A stretch of DNA of 64,000 nucleotides, from positions 124,001 to 188,000 of the forward strand of contig NZ_JAHKKG010000002.1 in NCBI RefSeq assembly GCF_018829635.1. Reading direction: 5' to 3'. This DNA is from Paractinoplanes bogorensis. GTDB lineage: Bacteria; Actinomycetota; Actinomycetes; Mycobacteriales; Micromonosporaceae. Shown in pieces: positions 53,176 to 64,000 of the stretch; within the stretch, counting starts at the first letter, position 1; every line of letters begins with the position of its first letter. Position numbers and translations under genes: made by a program. Under the pieces are notes generated by a model. That model was not told the origin of the DNA and did not search any database. It saw only the letters and a program-made list of their open reading frames with translations.

Positions 53176-53637
53176 TCAGGCGGGGCGGCCTTCGCGCACC
53201 TGGCGCGGGGCGCCGGCCTGCCCGGTGGGGGCGGTCTTGAGGTAGAGGCTGGCGGTGATCAGGATGAGGCCGACGAGGTAGGTGACCACGACGGTGGACA
53301 TGCTGAAGCCGAACAGGTTGGCGTCGGTGCGGTTGGTGGCGAGTTCGTAGCTGCCGGCCACGAGCAGGGCCCAGCCGAGGTATTTGTCGGCTTCGGTGTC
53401 GAGGTTGCGGCCCATGGCGCTGGTGGCGAGCACGATCACGCCGACGGCGAGGGCGATGATCGACCAGAGCAGGTTGGTCTCCTGGCCGAGCACCCGGACG
53501 CCGGTGATACCGGTGAAGCTTTCGCCGGAGGTCTGGATCAGGCCGACGATGCCGAAGACGACCAGGTAGGCGCCGGCGACGAAGCTGAGCGCGCGGTAGA
53601 GAGGCCGCAGCGGGTGGTTGACCGGCGTGTGCGCCAT
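53176..53637 (-). CDS. DUF4383 membrane protein
   Basis: A 153-residue protein with four hydrophobic helices (LYRALSFVAGAYLVVFGIVGLI; NLLWSIIALAVGVIVLATSAM; YLGWALLVAGSYELAT; VVVTYLVGLILITASLYL), matching the DUF4383 pattern. The ATG at 53637 has GGAG upstream. Function unknown. The longer open frame to 53949 is antisense-type noise inside the ABC-F gene. Confidence 0.85.
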   Translation of the reverse strand: MAHTPVNHPLRPLYRALSFVAGAYLVVFGIVGLIQTSGESFTGITGVRVLGQETNLLWSIIALAVGVIVLATSAMGRNLDTEADKYLGWALLVAGSYELATNRTDANLFGFSMSTVVVTYLVGLILITASLYLKTAPTGQAGAPRQVREGRPA

Positions 53638-53716
53638 GTGTCCGTCTCCAAGGTCGGTTGCTGTACTCGCCGATTCTCGCGTATCCCGGTCAAGCGGCGC
53701 AGGCACACCCCCCGGA

Positions 53717-55513
<1,797 letters not shown>

Positions 55514-55520
55514 GATGGCT

Positions 55521-56468
55521 CTAGGTTACCCGCGCGCCGGGCATCGGGCCCCGCGCGGTGACCGCCTCGCGGCACACCCCGGCCGCGTTGAGCTCGGCCG
55601 CGACCCGGCCCGCGTGGGCGGCGTCGGTGGCCAGGAACACACAGGTGGGCCCGGAGCCGGAGACGAGCCCGGTGACCGCGCCCGCCTCGTTGCCGGCCTT
55701 GAGCACGTCGGCCAGCTCGGGCCGCAGGGCCAGGGCGGCGGGCTGCAGGTCGTTGCCGAGCGCGGCCCCGAGCACCTCGGGGTTGCGCTGGCGCAGGGCG
55801 GCCATCAGCTCGTCGGGGTCGCCCAGGGCCTTGGGCGGTTCGGCGCCGGCGCGCAGCTCGTCGAGTTTGCGGTAGACCTCGGGGGTGGACAGGCCGCCCT
55901 CGGCCACCGCGACCACCCAGTGCCAGGTGGTGGGGCGGGCCAGGATGGGGCTGATCGCCTCGCCGTGGCCGGTGCCCAGGGCGGTGCCGCCGTGCAGCAG
56001 GAACGGCACGTCGGAGCCGAGCCCGGCGCCGATCTCGGCCAGTTCCTCGCGGGTCATGCCGGTGCCCCAGAGCAGGTCGCAGGCGACCAGGGTGGCCGCG
56101 GCGTCGGCGCTGCCCCCGGCCAGGCCGGCCGCCAGTGGGACGGTCTTGCGCAGGTGGAGCCGGGCGTAGGCGGGCACGCGGGCACGGGCCGCGAGCGCCT
56201 TGGCCGCCCGCATGATCAGGTTGGTCTCGTCGAGGGCGAGCGAGCCGGTGCCCTCGCCCTCCATGGTCAGCGTGAGGGTGTCACCGGGCCGGGCGGTGAG
56301 CTCGTCGAACAGGCTGATCGCGTGATAGACGGTGTTCAGCTCGTGAAATCCGTCGGACCGCAGCGGACCCACCCCGAGATGCAGGTTGATCTTGGCGGGC
56401 ACCCGCACCTTGACCGGTCCGTGATGCCGGCGCGGCTCGTCGTCGTCCGGTCCCCAGGCTTCGGTCAC
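55521..56468 (-). CDS. ispE: 4-diphosphocytidyl-2-C-methyl-D-erythritol kinase
   Basis: A 315-residue GHMP kinase of the non-mevalonate isoprenoid pathway. VRVPAKINLHLGVGPLRSDGFHEL, the ATP loop KTVPLAAGLAGGSADAAATL, and GLGSDVPFLLHGGTALGTGHGE are diagnostic; VSGSGPTCVFL lies near the end. The GTG overlaps the stop of the Uma2 gene (GTGA). Confidence 0.95.
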   Translation of the reverse strand: MTEAWGPDDDEPRRHHGPVKVRVPAKINLHLGVGPLRSDGFHELNTVYHAISLFDELTARPGDTLTLTMEGEGTGSLALDETNLIMRAAKALAARARVPAYARLHLRKTVPLAAGLAGGSADAAATLVACDLLWGTGMTREELAEIGAGLGSDVPFLLHGGTALGTGHGEAISPILARPTTWHWVVAVAEGGLSTPEVYRKLDELRAGAEPPKALGDPDELMAALRQRNPEVLGAALGNDLQPAALALRPELADVLKAGNEAGAVTGLVSGSGPTCVFLATDAAHAGRVAAELNAAGVCREAVTARGPMPGARVT

Positions 56469-57040
56469 GGAGTGATGTCCCGGATCGGGAGCTCGAGCGG
56501 GAACGGCGCCGAGAGAACCAGTTGCTCGGCCGAGTCGGCGACCAGCTCATAGCGGCCGTCGACGAGGTCGTACGCGTACACGTGCAGAGGGTTCTGCTCG
56601 ACACGCCAATAGTGCCGGATGCCGGCCGCGGCGTATTCGGCCGGTTTCTCCAGGCGGTCGCGCTTCCGGGTGCCCGGCGACACCACTTCGACAGCGAGAA
56701 CGACGCTTCTGGCCAGGGCGTAGTGGCGGTTGCCCTCGAGTGCGGCGTCGACCAGCAGCACGTCCGGTTCGAAGGTGGTGTCGAGTGACAGCGCGACACC
56801 GGTCGCCATGCTGGCGCGAAGCCCCTCGGGCGCGTGCCGTCGTAGCCAGTACCAGAGCAGGCCCGCAATGTCCTGATGGTCGTAGGTGGGGGAGGGAACC
56901 ACGATCATGACTCCGTCGCGAAGCTCGACGCGGGGAGCGTCGTCGGGGAGGGCGAGGACGTCCTCGAGGGTGTGCACGGCGAGGCGTTGCCGGATCGGGT
57001 CGGGCGACCACATGACATGACCAGTTGCTTCCGCGGTCAT
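56465..57040 (-). CDS. Uma2 family PD-(D/E)XK nuclease-like protein
   Basis: A 191-residue protein of the Uma2 (DUF820) family with the restriction-endonuclease-like core: [33 protein letters not shown] (Asp), LAVEVVSP (Glu) and [19 protein letters not shown]. Cleavage activity is unproven for most members. It is wedged between ksgA and ispE with 4-base overlaps on both sides, so it is translated as part of that core operon. Confidence 0.88.
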   Translation of the reverse strand: MTAEATGHVMWSPDPIRQRLAVHTLEDVLALPDDAPRVELRDGVMIVVPSPTYDHQDIAGLLWYWLRRHAPEGLRASMATGVALSLDTTFEPDVLLVDAALEGNRHYALARSVVLAVEVVSPGTRKRDRLEKPAEYAAAGIRHYWRVEQNPLHVYAYDLVDGRYELVADSAEQLVLSAPFPLELPIRDITP

Positions 57041-57924
57041 GAGTCCACCTCCTCGGGCTGCGCGTCGGACGGGGTGAGCTTACCGCCGGGGGGCGACACT
57101 GTGGCCGCGCCCGCGATCGCCACGAACTGCTCCACGGTCAGTGACTCCCCGCGCGCCTGCGGGCTGACCCCGGCCGCGACCAGCACCTTCTCGGCCCGGT
57201 CGGCGCCACCGGCCCACCCGGCGAGCGCCGCCCGCAGGGTCTTGCGGCGCTGGGCGAAGGCGGCGTCGACGACAGCGAAGACGGCCGATCGATCAATATC
57301 ACCCGGAGGGGTACGGCGGGTGAAGGCGACCAGCCCCGAGTCCACATTGGGCACCGGCCAGAACACGGCCGGGGGCACCTTGCCGGCCGAGCGGGCCTCC
57401 GCATACCAGGCCAGTTTCACCGACGGGACGCCGTAGACCTTGGAGCCCGGCCCCGCGACGAGCCGGTCGGCCACCTCTTTCTGCACCATCACCAGGCCGC
57501 CGCGCAGCGAGGGCAGTTCGGCCAGCAGGTGCAGCACCACGGGCACGGCCACGTTGTAGGGCAGGTTGGCCACCAGCATCGTGGGCGCGGGGTCGAGGTC
57601 GGCGCCCCGGACGTGCATGGCGTCGGCCCGGTGCACGCTCAGGTGGGCCGCCGTGACCGTCTCGGGCAGGGCGGCGGCCAGCCGGGGGTCGATCTCGACC
57701 GCGTGTACGTGCCGTACCGCGCCGACCAGGCCGAGGGTGAGCGAACCGAGCCCCGGGCCGACCTCGAGCGCGACGTCGTCGGGCCGCAGGCCGGCCGCGG
57801 CGACGATGCGGCGGATCGTGTTGGGGTCGTGGAGGAAGTTCTGGCCGAGCTTCTTGGTCGGGGCCACGCCGAGGCGGGTCGCCAGTTCCCGGATCTCCGC
57901 CGGGCCGAGCAGTGCGTCAGCCAT
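57037..57924 (-). CDS. ksgA: 16S rRNA dimethyladenosine transferase
   Basis: A 295-residue RNA methyltransferase (RsmA) dimethylating two adjacent adenosines near the 16S rRNA 3' end. Motifs: [28 protein letters not shown] (SAM), VEIDPRLA, and catalytic [11 protein letters not shown]. The ATG lies 30 bases after the tatD stop; in Mycobacterium tuberculosis an rpfB gene occupies this slot. Confidence 0.95.
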   Translation of the reverse strand: MADALLGPAEIRELATRLGVAPTKKLGQNFLHDPNTIRRIVAAAGLRPDDVALEVGPGLGSLTLGLVGAVRHVHAVEIDPRLAAALPETVTAAHLSVHRADAMHVRGADLDPAPTMLVANLPYNVAVPVVLHLLAELPSLRGGLVMVQKEVADRLVAGPGSKVYGVPSVKLAWYAEARSAGKVPPAVFWPVPNVDSGLVAFTRRTPPGDIDRSAVFAVVDAAFAQRRKTLRAALAGWAGGADRAEKVLVAAGVSPQARGESLTVEQFVAIAGAATVSPPGGKLTPSDAQPEEVDS

Positions 57925-57954
57925 GATTTCCCAGCCTAGTCGGGCCGCCGTCGC

Positions 57955-58854
57955 CTACTGCCACGGGCCGAAGACCCGCTCACCGTTGGCCGAGATCGCG
58001 GCGCACAGTTCGTCGACATCGTCGCCGCGGGTCTCGGCCAGGAAGCGCACGGTCAGCGGGATCAGGTAGGACGCGTTGGGCCGGCCGCGGTGCGGCATGG
58101 GCGTCAGGTAGGGCGCGTCGGTCTCCACCATGATCTGCCCGGGCGGGGTCAGGACGGCCGCCTCGCGCAGGTTCGCGGCACTGCCGAAGGTCACGGTGCC
58201 GGCGTAACTGAGGAAGAAGTTTCGCCGTACGCACTCAGCCGCGAACGCCGCATCACCGGAGAAACAGTGCATCACCACCGTTTCGGGCGCGCCCTCCTCG
58301 TCGAGCACCCGCAGCACGTCCTCGTGGGCGTCCCGGTCGTGGATGATCAGCGCCTTGCCGTGGCGCTTGGCGATCGCGATGTGCGCCCGGAAGCTGGCCT
58401 CCTGCGCCGCGCGGCCTTCTTCTCCCGTACGGAACGTGTCCAGCCCGGTCTCGCCGATCCCGCGCACCCGGGGCTCGGTGGCCAGCGACTCGATCACCCG
58501 CAGCGACTCGTCCAGATCGGACAGCCGCGGCGCCTCGTTGGGGTGCAGGGCGACGGCGGCCAGCACCGACGGGTGCCGGGCGGCCAGTTCGGCGCCCCAC
58601 CGCGACGACGCCTCGTCCACCCCGACCTGCACGATCCGGTCGACGCCGGCCTTGGCCGCGGCCGTGAGCAGGGCTTCCACCGGGTCGGCGTCCGTCCCGC
58701 CGGGCACGCCGGCCTCCTGCACGGTGATGTCCAGGTGGGTGTGGCTGTCGAAGACCGGAACGGCGAGCGGCTCGGGGGCGGCGGGGAACTCGCCCGCCCT
58801 CCGGCGTGCCTTCTCCCGGCGGGATTCAGATGGCGCTGATGACATGTGAGACAT
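57955..58854 (-). CDS. TatD family metal-dependent hydrolase
   Basis: A 299-residue TIM-barrel hydrolase of the TatD DNase family. Metal ligands: FDSHTHLD, GETGLD, IIHDRDAHED, VMHCFSG and METDAPYLTP. The ATG at 58854 has GGGGGAA upstream and is preferred over an upstream start at 58878. Family members have 3'-5' exonuclease activity; the role here is unproven. Confidence 0.9.
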   Translation of the reverse strand: MSHMSSAPSESRREKARRRAGEFPAAPEPLAVPVFDSHTHLDITVQEAGVPGGTDADPVEALLTAAAKAGVDRIVQVGVDEASSRWGAELAARHPSVLAAVALHPNEAPRLSDLDESLRVIESLATEPRVRGIGETGLDTFRTGEEGRAAQEASFRAHIAIAKRHGKALIIHDRDAHEDVLRVLDEEGAPETVVMHCFSGDAAFAAECVRRNFFLSYAGTVTFGSAANLREAAVLTPPGQIMVETDAPYLTPMPHRGRPNASYLIPLTVRFLAETRGDDVDELCAAISANGERVFGPWQ

Positions 58855-58942
58855 TCTGCACTTCCCCCTTTCGGCCACTGTTTGTTCACCTCATGTCCAC
58901 CGCTGTTGTCTAGTTTCCGACCGTGACAGTCGAGGACCGACC

Positions 58943-59977
58943 GTGACCGTGACCGGTGAGGACAGCGTGATCGACACCGATCCGCTCGAGCCCCCGCTCT
59001 CCGCCCCGCTGCGACGCGACCTCGGCTGGGCCGAGGTGCAGCGGATGAGCCAGTCGGCCGGCTACCGGGACGATCCCGTGCTGCGCCAGATCCGCGCCAC
59101 CGCGTCGGTCCACCGGGGCACCCGGATGACCAAGGTGCTCTCGCCGGCCCAGGTCTCCGGCCATCTCGGCGGCTGGCTCCCGTACGGATTCTGTTACCGC
59201 GCCTGCGACCTGGCCCACCTGACCGACCCGCGCGACCTCAACCTGCTCGGCACCGACGGCGTGACCGAGTCCGAGGTCGCCTACGCGTTGCGCTGGCGGG
59301 CCGTCGACCCGCTCGACTACGAGGTCCCCGGCGGCCCGGCCCAGCCCGAGCTCGCGCTGATCCAGGCCCACCAGCGGATCGGGGCGATGATCCTCGGCAC
59401 CGGCTTCTCGCCGAGCACCGACGATCTCATCCCCGAGTTCGTCACGGCCGGTTTCGCCGACCTGCCGATCCCGGCCAACTCGCAGATCATCGCGCATGTG
59501 CCGGGCGGTGAGGAGGTGCTCCTCTACAGCTACCAGCCCGAGCAGAACGGCTGGCTGCGGCTGGCCGGCCCGCGCTGGCGGGGCCTGCTCGACAACCTGC
59601 CCGGGGTGAGCCCCGACCGGGAGTACGTGCCGTGCACGACGACCGGGTCGGCCAAGCTGGTCGGGCAGATCAAGGGCAAGGAGTACGAGGCGGTCGCCGA
59701 CCCGCCCGAGGAGTTCCGGGTCCGCGCCCTGACCCGGGCCGCCCGATACCCGGTGTCGACGCTGAGCCGGCGGGCCGAGCAGGCCCTGTGGCGCGGGATC
59801 CCGTGCTGGGTGCTGCAGCGCGACGAGGCCTGGGCCCGGTTGCGGCTGGTGCGCCCCGACAACGACTCGCTGTCGGCCACCGGGGCGCGCTGCTACGAGC
59901 GTGGCGTCTACGAGTCGTGGGCGCCGGTGGGCGAGCTCCTCGACCACCACATCGCCGACATCCCGTACGCGCTGTAG
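58943..59977 (+). CDS. Protein of unknown function
   Basis: A 344-residue soluble protein that I do not recognise. The GTG at 58943 has GAGG about 7 bases upstream. There is no signal peptide or membrane helix. Notable segments are GGWLPYGFCYRACDLAHLTDPRDLNLLG, EVAYALRWRAVDPLDYEVPGGPAQPELALIQ, GTGFSPSTDDLIPEF and a C-terminal PCWVLQRDEAWARLRLVRPDN. Trp/Tyr-rich composition suggests a compact globular fold. It is divergent from tatD and shares a terminator with the PKD-like gene. Confidence 0.8.
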   Translation: MTVTGEDSVIDTDPLEPPLSAPLRRDLGWAEVQRMSQSAGYRDDPVLRQIRATASVHRGTRMTKVLSPAQVSGHLGGWLPYGFCYRACDLAHLTDPRDLNLLGTDGVTESEVAYALRWRAVDPLDYEVPGGPAQPELALIQAHQRIGAMILGTGFSPSTDDLIPEFVTAGFADLPIPANSQIIAHVPGGEEVLLYSYQPEQNGWLRLAGPRWRGLLDNLPGVSPDREYVPCTTTGSAKLVGQIKGKEYEAVADPPEEFRVRALTRAARYPVSTLSRRAEQALWRGIPCWVLQRDEAWARLRLVRPDNDSLSATGARCYERGVYESWAPVGELLDHHIADIPYAL

Positions 59978-59989
59978 GGGAACACGAAA

Positions 59990-60025
59990 AAGCCGGCGCC
60001 ACCCCTCGCGGGGTGACGCCGGCTT
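59990..60025. terminator. Bidirectional intrinsic terminator
   Basis: Sixteen-base arms AAGCCGGCGCCACCCC and GGGGTGACGCCGGCTT pair with one mismatch around TCGC. The leftward strand runs into TTTTTCG, a good T-run for the PKD-like gene; on the rightward strand it lies 13 bases after the unknown gene. Confidence 0.85.
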
Positions 60026-60043
60026 CGACGTATCAGGCGGCGA

Positions 60044-61288
60044 TCAGCTGAGCGTCCGCTGGTACTCGACCGACGGGCTGTCGTTGTCGGCCCAGTCGTA
60101 CGCGATCACGTCGGTGATGAACCGGCCCTTGGGCGTACCGACCAGGGAGATCGAGTACTTGCCCTTGGAGGCCTTCACCGGCACCACGCAGTTCATGATG
60201 TTGGTGTTGTTGGTGATCGTGATCCACTTCTTCTTGGCCGTGTAGCAGACGACCGAGCCGTTGCTCTTGCCGACCATGGCCAGGATGTACATCTCCTTGA
60301 TGCCGGATCCCTTGTCGGTCACCGTGCCCTTGAGCGCCTTCCAGGACGACGCCCGGCTCGGGTTCGACGGCTTGGTCAGCTTGACGACCGGACGCCAGCT
60401 GTCCCGCTTCAGCGTGACCGTGCCGACCGAGATCGCGGTGGCGGCGCCGTACTTGTTGTAGACGGTCGCCTTCAGGGTCTTGGCGCCCGGCGTGATGATC
60501 GCGCCGTTCGACGGGTTGTTGTAGTAGTACCGCGTGACCTTCTGCTTCTTGGCGGACATCGCCGTCGCGCGGTTGTCACCCCAGTTCACGGTGACCTTGG
60601 TGGCACCGGCCGGCACCTGGGTCATCTCCCAGACGAACTTCTGACCGTGCCAGACCGACGTGGTGCTCAGCTTGTACTTGAGCGCCGGGACGGAGACGGT
60701 CGGGCCGGACGACTTGGAGACCGCCTTGTTGCCGGCCTCGTCGGTCACCGTCAGCGTGATCGGCTTCTTGCCCGACGACTTGTACGTGTGGGTGATGTTC
60801 TTGGCGGTCCAGTGCAGCTCCTGCGAGGAGCCGTCACCCCAGGTGAGCACGCGCTTGATGTTCTGCGGCGCGCTCACGTTGTCGGACGCGGCCGCAACGG
60901 TCACGGTGACCGTCTGACCGGTGAAGATCGACCAGCGGTTCAGAGCGGTGATCCCACCCTTGGGCGGGGTCTTGTCGGCCGCCGGCGGCGGCGTCGTGGT
61001 GGGCGGCGCCGTCGTGGTCGGCGGCGCGGTGGTGGTCGGCGGAGTCGTCTCGGGCTCCGTCGTGACCGGCGGAGGCGTCGTCGGGCCAGGCGTGGTCGAC
61101 GGCGGCTCGGTCGTCGCGGGCGGCGCCGTCGTGGCCGGCGGCGTGGTGGCGGGCGCAGTCGTCGTCTCGGTCGCGTCGGGCAGAGGCGGCGGCTCGGCGA
61201 GCGCGGGCGCGGCGAACATGCCCGCACCGGCGAGGAACGCACCGCTGACGACGGCTGCGAGCAGCGGGCGCGAGAGGCGAGTGTTCAA
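60044..61288 (-). CDS. Secreted Thr/Pro-rich protein with PKD-like domains
   Basis: A 414-residue exported protein. The TTG at 61288 has AAGGAG 7 bases upstream and gives a signal peptide ending near APALA-E (about residue 31). Residues about 35-105 are almost pure Thr/Pro/Ala (TTTAPPTTT repeats), a wall-spanning or glycosylated stalk. Two PKD/Ig-like regions follow, each with a WGDG-type turn (LTWGDGSSQELHW; VNWGDNRATAM). A C-terminal domain contains two cysteines (VVCYTAKKKW; MNCVVPV), possibly a disulfide. No sortase signal is seen. Role unknown; probably adhesion or surface display. Confidence 0.85.
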   Translation of the reverse strand: MNTRLSRPLLAAVVSGAFLAGAGMFAAPALAEPPPLPDATETTTAPATTPPATTAPPATTEPPSTTPGPTTPPPVTTEPETTPPTTTAPPTTTAPPTTTPPPAADKTPPKGGITALNRWSIFTGQTVTVTVAAASDNVSAPQNIKRVLTWGDGSSQELHWTAKNITHTYKSSGKKPITLTVTDEAGNKAVSKSSGPTVSVPALKYKLSTTSVWHGQKFVWEMTQVPAGATKVTVNWGDNRATAMSAKKQKVTRYYYNNPSNGAIITPGAKTLKATVYNKYGAATAISVGTVTLKRDSWRPVVKLTKPSNPSRASSWKALKGTVTDKGSGIKEMYILAMVGKSNGSVVCYTAKKKWITITNNTNIMNCVVPVKASKGKYSISLVGTPKGRFITDVIAYDWADNDSPSVEYQRTLS

Positions 61289-61442
61289 GGAAATGCTCCT
61301 TCGAGGGGGATCAAACCTCACGAAGGGGACATGGTCGAACCGGCCCGTCGTCGCGACGGAGCCGTTTCGATGTAACGCTAGTGTTCCCCCGTGGAGCGCG
61401 AACGCTATCGGATCAACGGAGGATCGATCAATCCCATAAACG

Positions 61443-61483
61443 GACGAGGCTCGTTCGCACCTTTCGTGCCAACGAGCCTCGTC
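61443..61483 (-). terminator. Terminator of metG
   Basis: Perfect 13-base arms GACGAGGCTCGTT and AACGAGCCTCGTC enclose an inner GCAC/GTGC pairing. It begins 12 bases past the metG stop at 61496. Confidence 0.8.
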
Positions 61484-61495
61484 GATAAGACCAGT

Positions 61496-63292
61496 TCAGC
61501 CTGCTAGACGCGCCAGCTCCTCATCGATGACCGACGGTTCGAGCTTGCGGAAGACCGGTTTCGGCGCGGCCAGCGGCGTCCCTGTGACCAACGGCACTGA
61601 CGCCCAGCGGGCGCCGACCGTGTAGTCGCCCGTGAGCACCGGGTAGGACGGGCCACCGTCGAGGTCGTCGACCTCCTCGATCCGCGGCATCGGCGCGTGC
61701 ACGCCCTGACCGCCGAGCAGCTCGAAGACCTTCTGCGCCGAGTGCGGCAGGAACGGGGTCAGCAGCGTGTTGGCGTCGCTGACGACCTGCAGCGCGACCG
61801 CGAGGACGGTGCCCTGGCGCGGCTTCTCCGCCTCGGTCTTGAGCTTCCACGGGGCCTGCTCGGACAGATATTTGTTGGCCTCGGCGACCACCTTCATCGC
61901 CTCGCCGATCGCCGCCTTCTGACGGTGCTTGCCGATCAGCTCGCCGACGGTCGCGAAACCGGCTTTCGCGTACGCGAGCAGGGCCTCGTCCTCCGGCGTG
62001 AGTTCGCCCAGCTCGGGGATCGTCCCGAAGTTCTTCGCGGCCATCGACACGCACCGGTTGACCAGGTTGCCCCAGCCCGCCACCAGCTCGTCGTTGTTGC
62101 GCCGGACGAACTCGGCCCAGGTGAAGTCGGTGTCGTTGGACTCCGGCCCGGCCACGGCGATGAAGTAGCGCAGCGCGTCGGCGTCGTAGCGCTCGAGGAA
62201 GTCGCGGACGTAGATGACCACCCGCCGCGACGAGGAGAACTTCCTGCCCTCCATGGTCAGGAACTCGCTCGAGACCACCTCGGTCGGCAGGTTGAGCCGG
62301 CCCAGCTCGCCCGGCTCGCCGCCCTTGTCGCCCTCGCCGGAGTAGCCGAGCAGCAGCGCCGGCCAGATCACCGAGTGGAAGACGATGTTGTCCTTGCCCA
62401 TGAAGTAGTAGCCGGACGCGTCCTTGCCCTGGGCGTCGGCCGACCACCACTGCCGCCACGCCTCGGGGTCGCCGGAGCGGCGGGCCCACTCGATCGAGGC
62501 CGACAGGTAGCCGATGACCGCGTCGAACCACACGTAGATGCGCTTGTCGGAACGGTCGCGCCAGCCGTCGAGCGGGATCGGCACACCCCACTCGAGGTCA
62601 CGGGTGATGGCCCGCGGCTGCAGGTCGTCGAGCAGGTTGCGGCTGAACTTCAGGACGTTGGGGCGCCAGTTCTCCCGCTGGTCGAGCCAGTTGCCGATGG
62701 ACTCGGCGAACGCGGGCAGGTCGAGGAAGAAGTGCTCGGTCTCGACGAACTCCGGGGTCTCCCCGTTGATCTTGGAACGCGGGTTGATCAGCTGCTCGGG
62801 GTCGAGCTGGTTGCCGCAGTTGTCGCACTGGTCGCCGCGGGCGCCGTCGTAGCCGCAGATCGGGCAGGTGCCCTCGATGTAGCGGTCGGGCAGGGTGCGC
62901 CCGGTCGACGGCGAGCGCGCCCCCAGCGTCGTGCGCTTGACGATGTAGCCGTTGCGCTCGAGGGCGGTGAACAGCTCCTGCACCACCGCGTAGTGGTTGC
63001 GCGTGGTGGTGCGGGTGAACAGGTCGTAGGACAGGCCGAGGCCGTGCAGGTCTTCGACGATGACGCGGTTGTAGCGGTCGGCGAGCTCGCGCGGGGTCAC
63101 ACCCTCGGCGTCGGCCTGCACCTGGATCGGCGTGCCGTGCTCGTCGGTGCCCGACACCATGAGCACGTCGTGGCCGGCCATGCGCATGTACCGGCTGAAA
63201 ACGTCGGAGGGCACCCCGAAGCCGGAGACATGACCGATGTGGCGCGGGCCGTTGGCATAGGGCCAGGCGACCGCGGCGAGAACGTGACTCAT
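61496..63292 (-). CDS. metG: Methionyl-tRNA synthetase
   Basis: A 598-residue class I synthetase. The HIGH motif appears in [15 protein letters not shown] (starting at residue 12), a zinc knuckle [18 protein letters not shown] in the connective domain, and a KMSKS-equivalent RKFSSSRRV. The ATG at 63292 gives the normal [15 protein letters not shown] start; the open frame continuing to the window edge is antisense to the Ala/Pro-rich gene. No C-terminal tRNA-binding (EMAP-like) domain is present. Confidence 0.95.
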   Translation of the reverse strand: MSHVLAAVAWPYANGPRHIGHVSGFGVPSDVFSRYMRMAGHDVLMVSGTDEHGTPIQVQADAEGVTPRELADRYNRVIVEDLHGLGLSYDLFTRTTTRNHYAVVQELFTALERNGYIVKRTTLGARSPSTGRTLPDRYIEGTCPICGYDGARGDQCDNCGNQLDPEQLINPRSKINGETPEFVETEHFFLDLPAFAESIGNWLDQRENWRPNVLKFSRNLLDDLQPRAITRDLEWGVPIPLDGWRDRSDKRIYVWFDAVIGYLSASIEWARRSGDPEAWRQWWSADAQGKDASGYYFMGKDNIVFHSVIWPALLLGYSGEGDKGGEPGELGRLNLPTEVVSSEFLTMEGRKFSSSRRVVIYVRDFLERYDADALRYFIAVAGPESNDTDFTWAEFVRRNNDELVAGWGNLVNRCVSMAAKNFGTIPELGELTPEDEALLAYAKAGFATVGELIGKHRQKAAIGEAMKVVAEANKYLSEQAPWKLKTEAEKPRQGTVLAVALQVVSDANTLLTPFLPHSAQKVFELLGGQGVHAPMPRIEEVDDLDGGPSYPVLTGDYTVGARWASVPLVTGTPLAAPKPVFRKLEPSVIDEELARLAG

Positions 63293-63424
63293 GGGGTACA
63301 AGCGTAGTGAGCGGCCCGGCCGCCTCGCGAACGGATTCGTTCCGCCACCCGCGAGATACTCATTTATCACGACACGCCCGTTTCGGAACGCGGTCATCGC
63401 GCGGCCGCGTAGTCCAATGGAGCC

Positions 63425-64000
63425 GTGCTCGGAGACACGCCACAACCAGGGGAAACGCCGCGCGGCGAGGGCGACCCGTGGTCGCTGCCCGATCCCGACG
63501 CGGCCTGGTGGCGCGGCGAGACCGACCGCTCGGCCGACGACCGCCCGCGGCGGCCGGGCGCCGAACCGGCCGCCGGCACCGGGGTGCTGCTGCCCCCGGC
63601 CGCTGTGCCACGCACCGGCGAGGCGGCCGCGGCGCACGCCTCCGGCGCCCAGGACGTGGCCGAGCAGCTGGCCCCGAAGTCGCGGGCCGAGCGGCCCCTG
63701 GACGCGGTCGTGCCGCTCGTCCGGCCGGCCGTCAAACCGCCCGCCGCGGTGGAACGCGACCACGACCGGCCCGACCCGCACCGTTACACCCCGCTGCGGC
63801 CGCCGGCCGGGCACACCGCGAAAGCCGACGCCGGGCACACGGCGAAAGCCGAAGCCGGGCCCACCGCGACAGCCGACGCTGAGCCCACCGCGAGAGCCGG
63901 GCAGAACACCAAGACCGACGCCGGGCACACCGCCCGGGCCAAGGCCACCGTCACTCCCCCGCCGGACGACGTGATGGTGCTGCCCGAGCCCAGCCTGCAC
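63425..64000 (+). CDS. Ala/Pro-rich repeat protein, 3' end beyond window
   Basis: A frame open from GTG 63425 to the window end (192 codons, no stop). The first residues [36 protein letters not shown] look like a real N-terminus, followed by an Ala/Pro/Arg-rich disordered stretch and octapeptide repeats (GHTAKADA type). No fold is recognisable. It is divergent from metG; the ribosome site is poor. It may be the N-terminal tail of a larger membrane or regulatory protein. Confidence 0.6.
   Translation, partial: MLGDTPQPGETPRGEGDPWSLPDPDAAWWRGETDRSADDRPRRPGAEPAAGTGVLLPPAAVPRTGEAAAAHASGAQDVAEQLAPKSRAERPLDAVVPLVRPAVKPPAAVERDHDRPDPHRYTPLRPPAGHTAKADAGHTAKAEAGPTATADAEPTARAGQNTKTDAGHTARAKATVTPPPDDVMVLPEPSLH
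63809..63946 (+). repeat. 24-base tandem repeats encoding GHTAKADA-type octapeptides
   Basis: Units start at 63809, 63833, 63857 and 63881, each about 24 bases and progressively diverged. An 18-base break precedes a further copy at 63923. They keep the reading frame of the 63425 gene. Confidence 0.7.

Noticed and set aside
60968-61190. Repetitive GGCG(G/T)-rich DNA resembling tandem repeats or a CRISPR-like array
   Set aside because: It is the Thr/Pro-codon stalk of the secreted PKD-like protein, with no fixed repeat length or spacers. No CRISPR array was seen anywhere in the window.

Overview
The window is high-GC DNA with dense gene packing, many GTG/TTG starts, start/stop overlaps (ATGA, GTGA) and possible leaderless promoters. 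This indicates a filamentous actinomycete. Several features point to the Micromonosporaceae (Actinoplanes/Micromonospora type): a conservon whose sensor kinase carries a nitrate/nitrite-sensing-like input, the glmU-prs-rplY-pth and ksgA-ispE-ABC-F orders, and long Pro/Ser-rich accessory proteins. The assignment is inferred from gene content, not from a database search.

Layout. 1-3183: deoC (5' end cut by the window edge) followed by a full-length aldehyde dehydrogenase and a second protein with only the NAD-binding half. 3303-6564: an acidic unknown protein and a 762-aa protein whose N-terminus resembles an IS110-type transposase. 6672-10266: a SunS-like glycosyltransferase, a pterin-dehydratase/VOC fusion, an Lrp regulator divergent from a DUF2000 gene, and a phosphotransferase. 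10361-15426: a complete conservon (kinase, roadblock, DUF742, GTPase). 15860-25836: nucleoside metabolism, with adenosine deaminase, an RlmA-type methyltransferase divergent from it, and the operon BMP lipoprotein - ABC ATPase - two permeases - cdd - deoA - DUF4272. 26069-28997: trpS, a 2'-5' RNA ligase, a YihY protein and a small unknown. 29120-31224: galE-galK. 31251-38573: an arabinan/arabinoxylan operon (GH51, binding protein, two permeases, two GH43 enzymes), with a LacI repressor at 39849-40874. 38720-39865: a triple-PAS protein. 41013-41843: a STAS/HATPase protein. 41827-44984: cysN-cysD-cysQ, directly downstream of an exopolysaccharide-initiating sugar transferase (45004-46884). 47025-51433: pth, rplY, prs, glmU and tRNA-Gln. 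51482-52354: an HTH protein with a LAGLIDADG-like C-terminal part. 52481-58854: TetR, DUF4383, ABC-F, ispE, a Uma2 nuclease, ksgA and tatD. 58943-63292: an unknown protein, a secreted PKD-like protein and metG. 63425-end: the start of an Ala/Pro-rich repeat protein.

Functional links. deoC, the aldehyde dehydrogenases, add, cdd, deoA and the nucleoside ABC importer together describe uptake of nucleosides and breakdown of their bases and (deoxy)ribose. The GH51/GH43 set with its importer and LacI repressor forms a self-contained arabinose-polymer unit; copies of an ACAACGTTG-type operator sit both at the operon promoter and at the repressor's own promoter.

The most unusual observation is a collinear C-terminal module (SAWFT ... 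GWxAA ... AGLPKRxPxAxLVPG ... YxRGxxRG). It is shared by the conservon kinase and the IS110-like protein located about 5 kb away, and it suggests that a domesticated transposase fragment has been drawn into conservon signalling.
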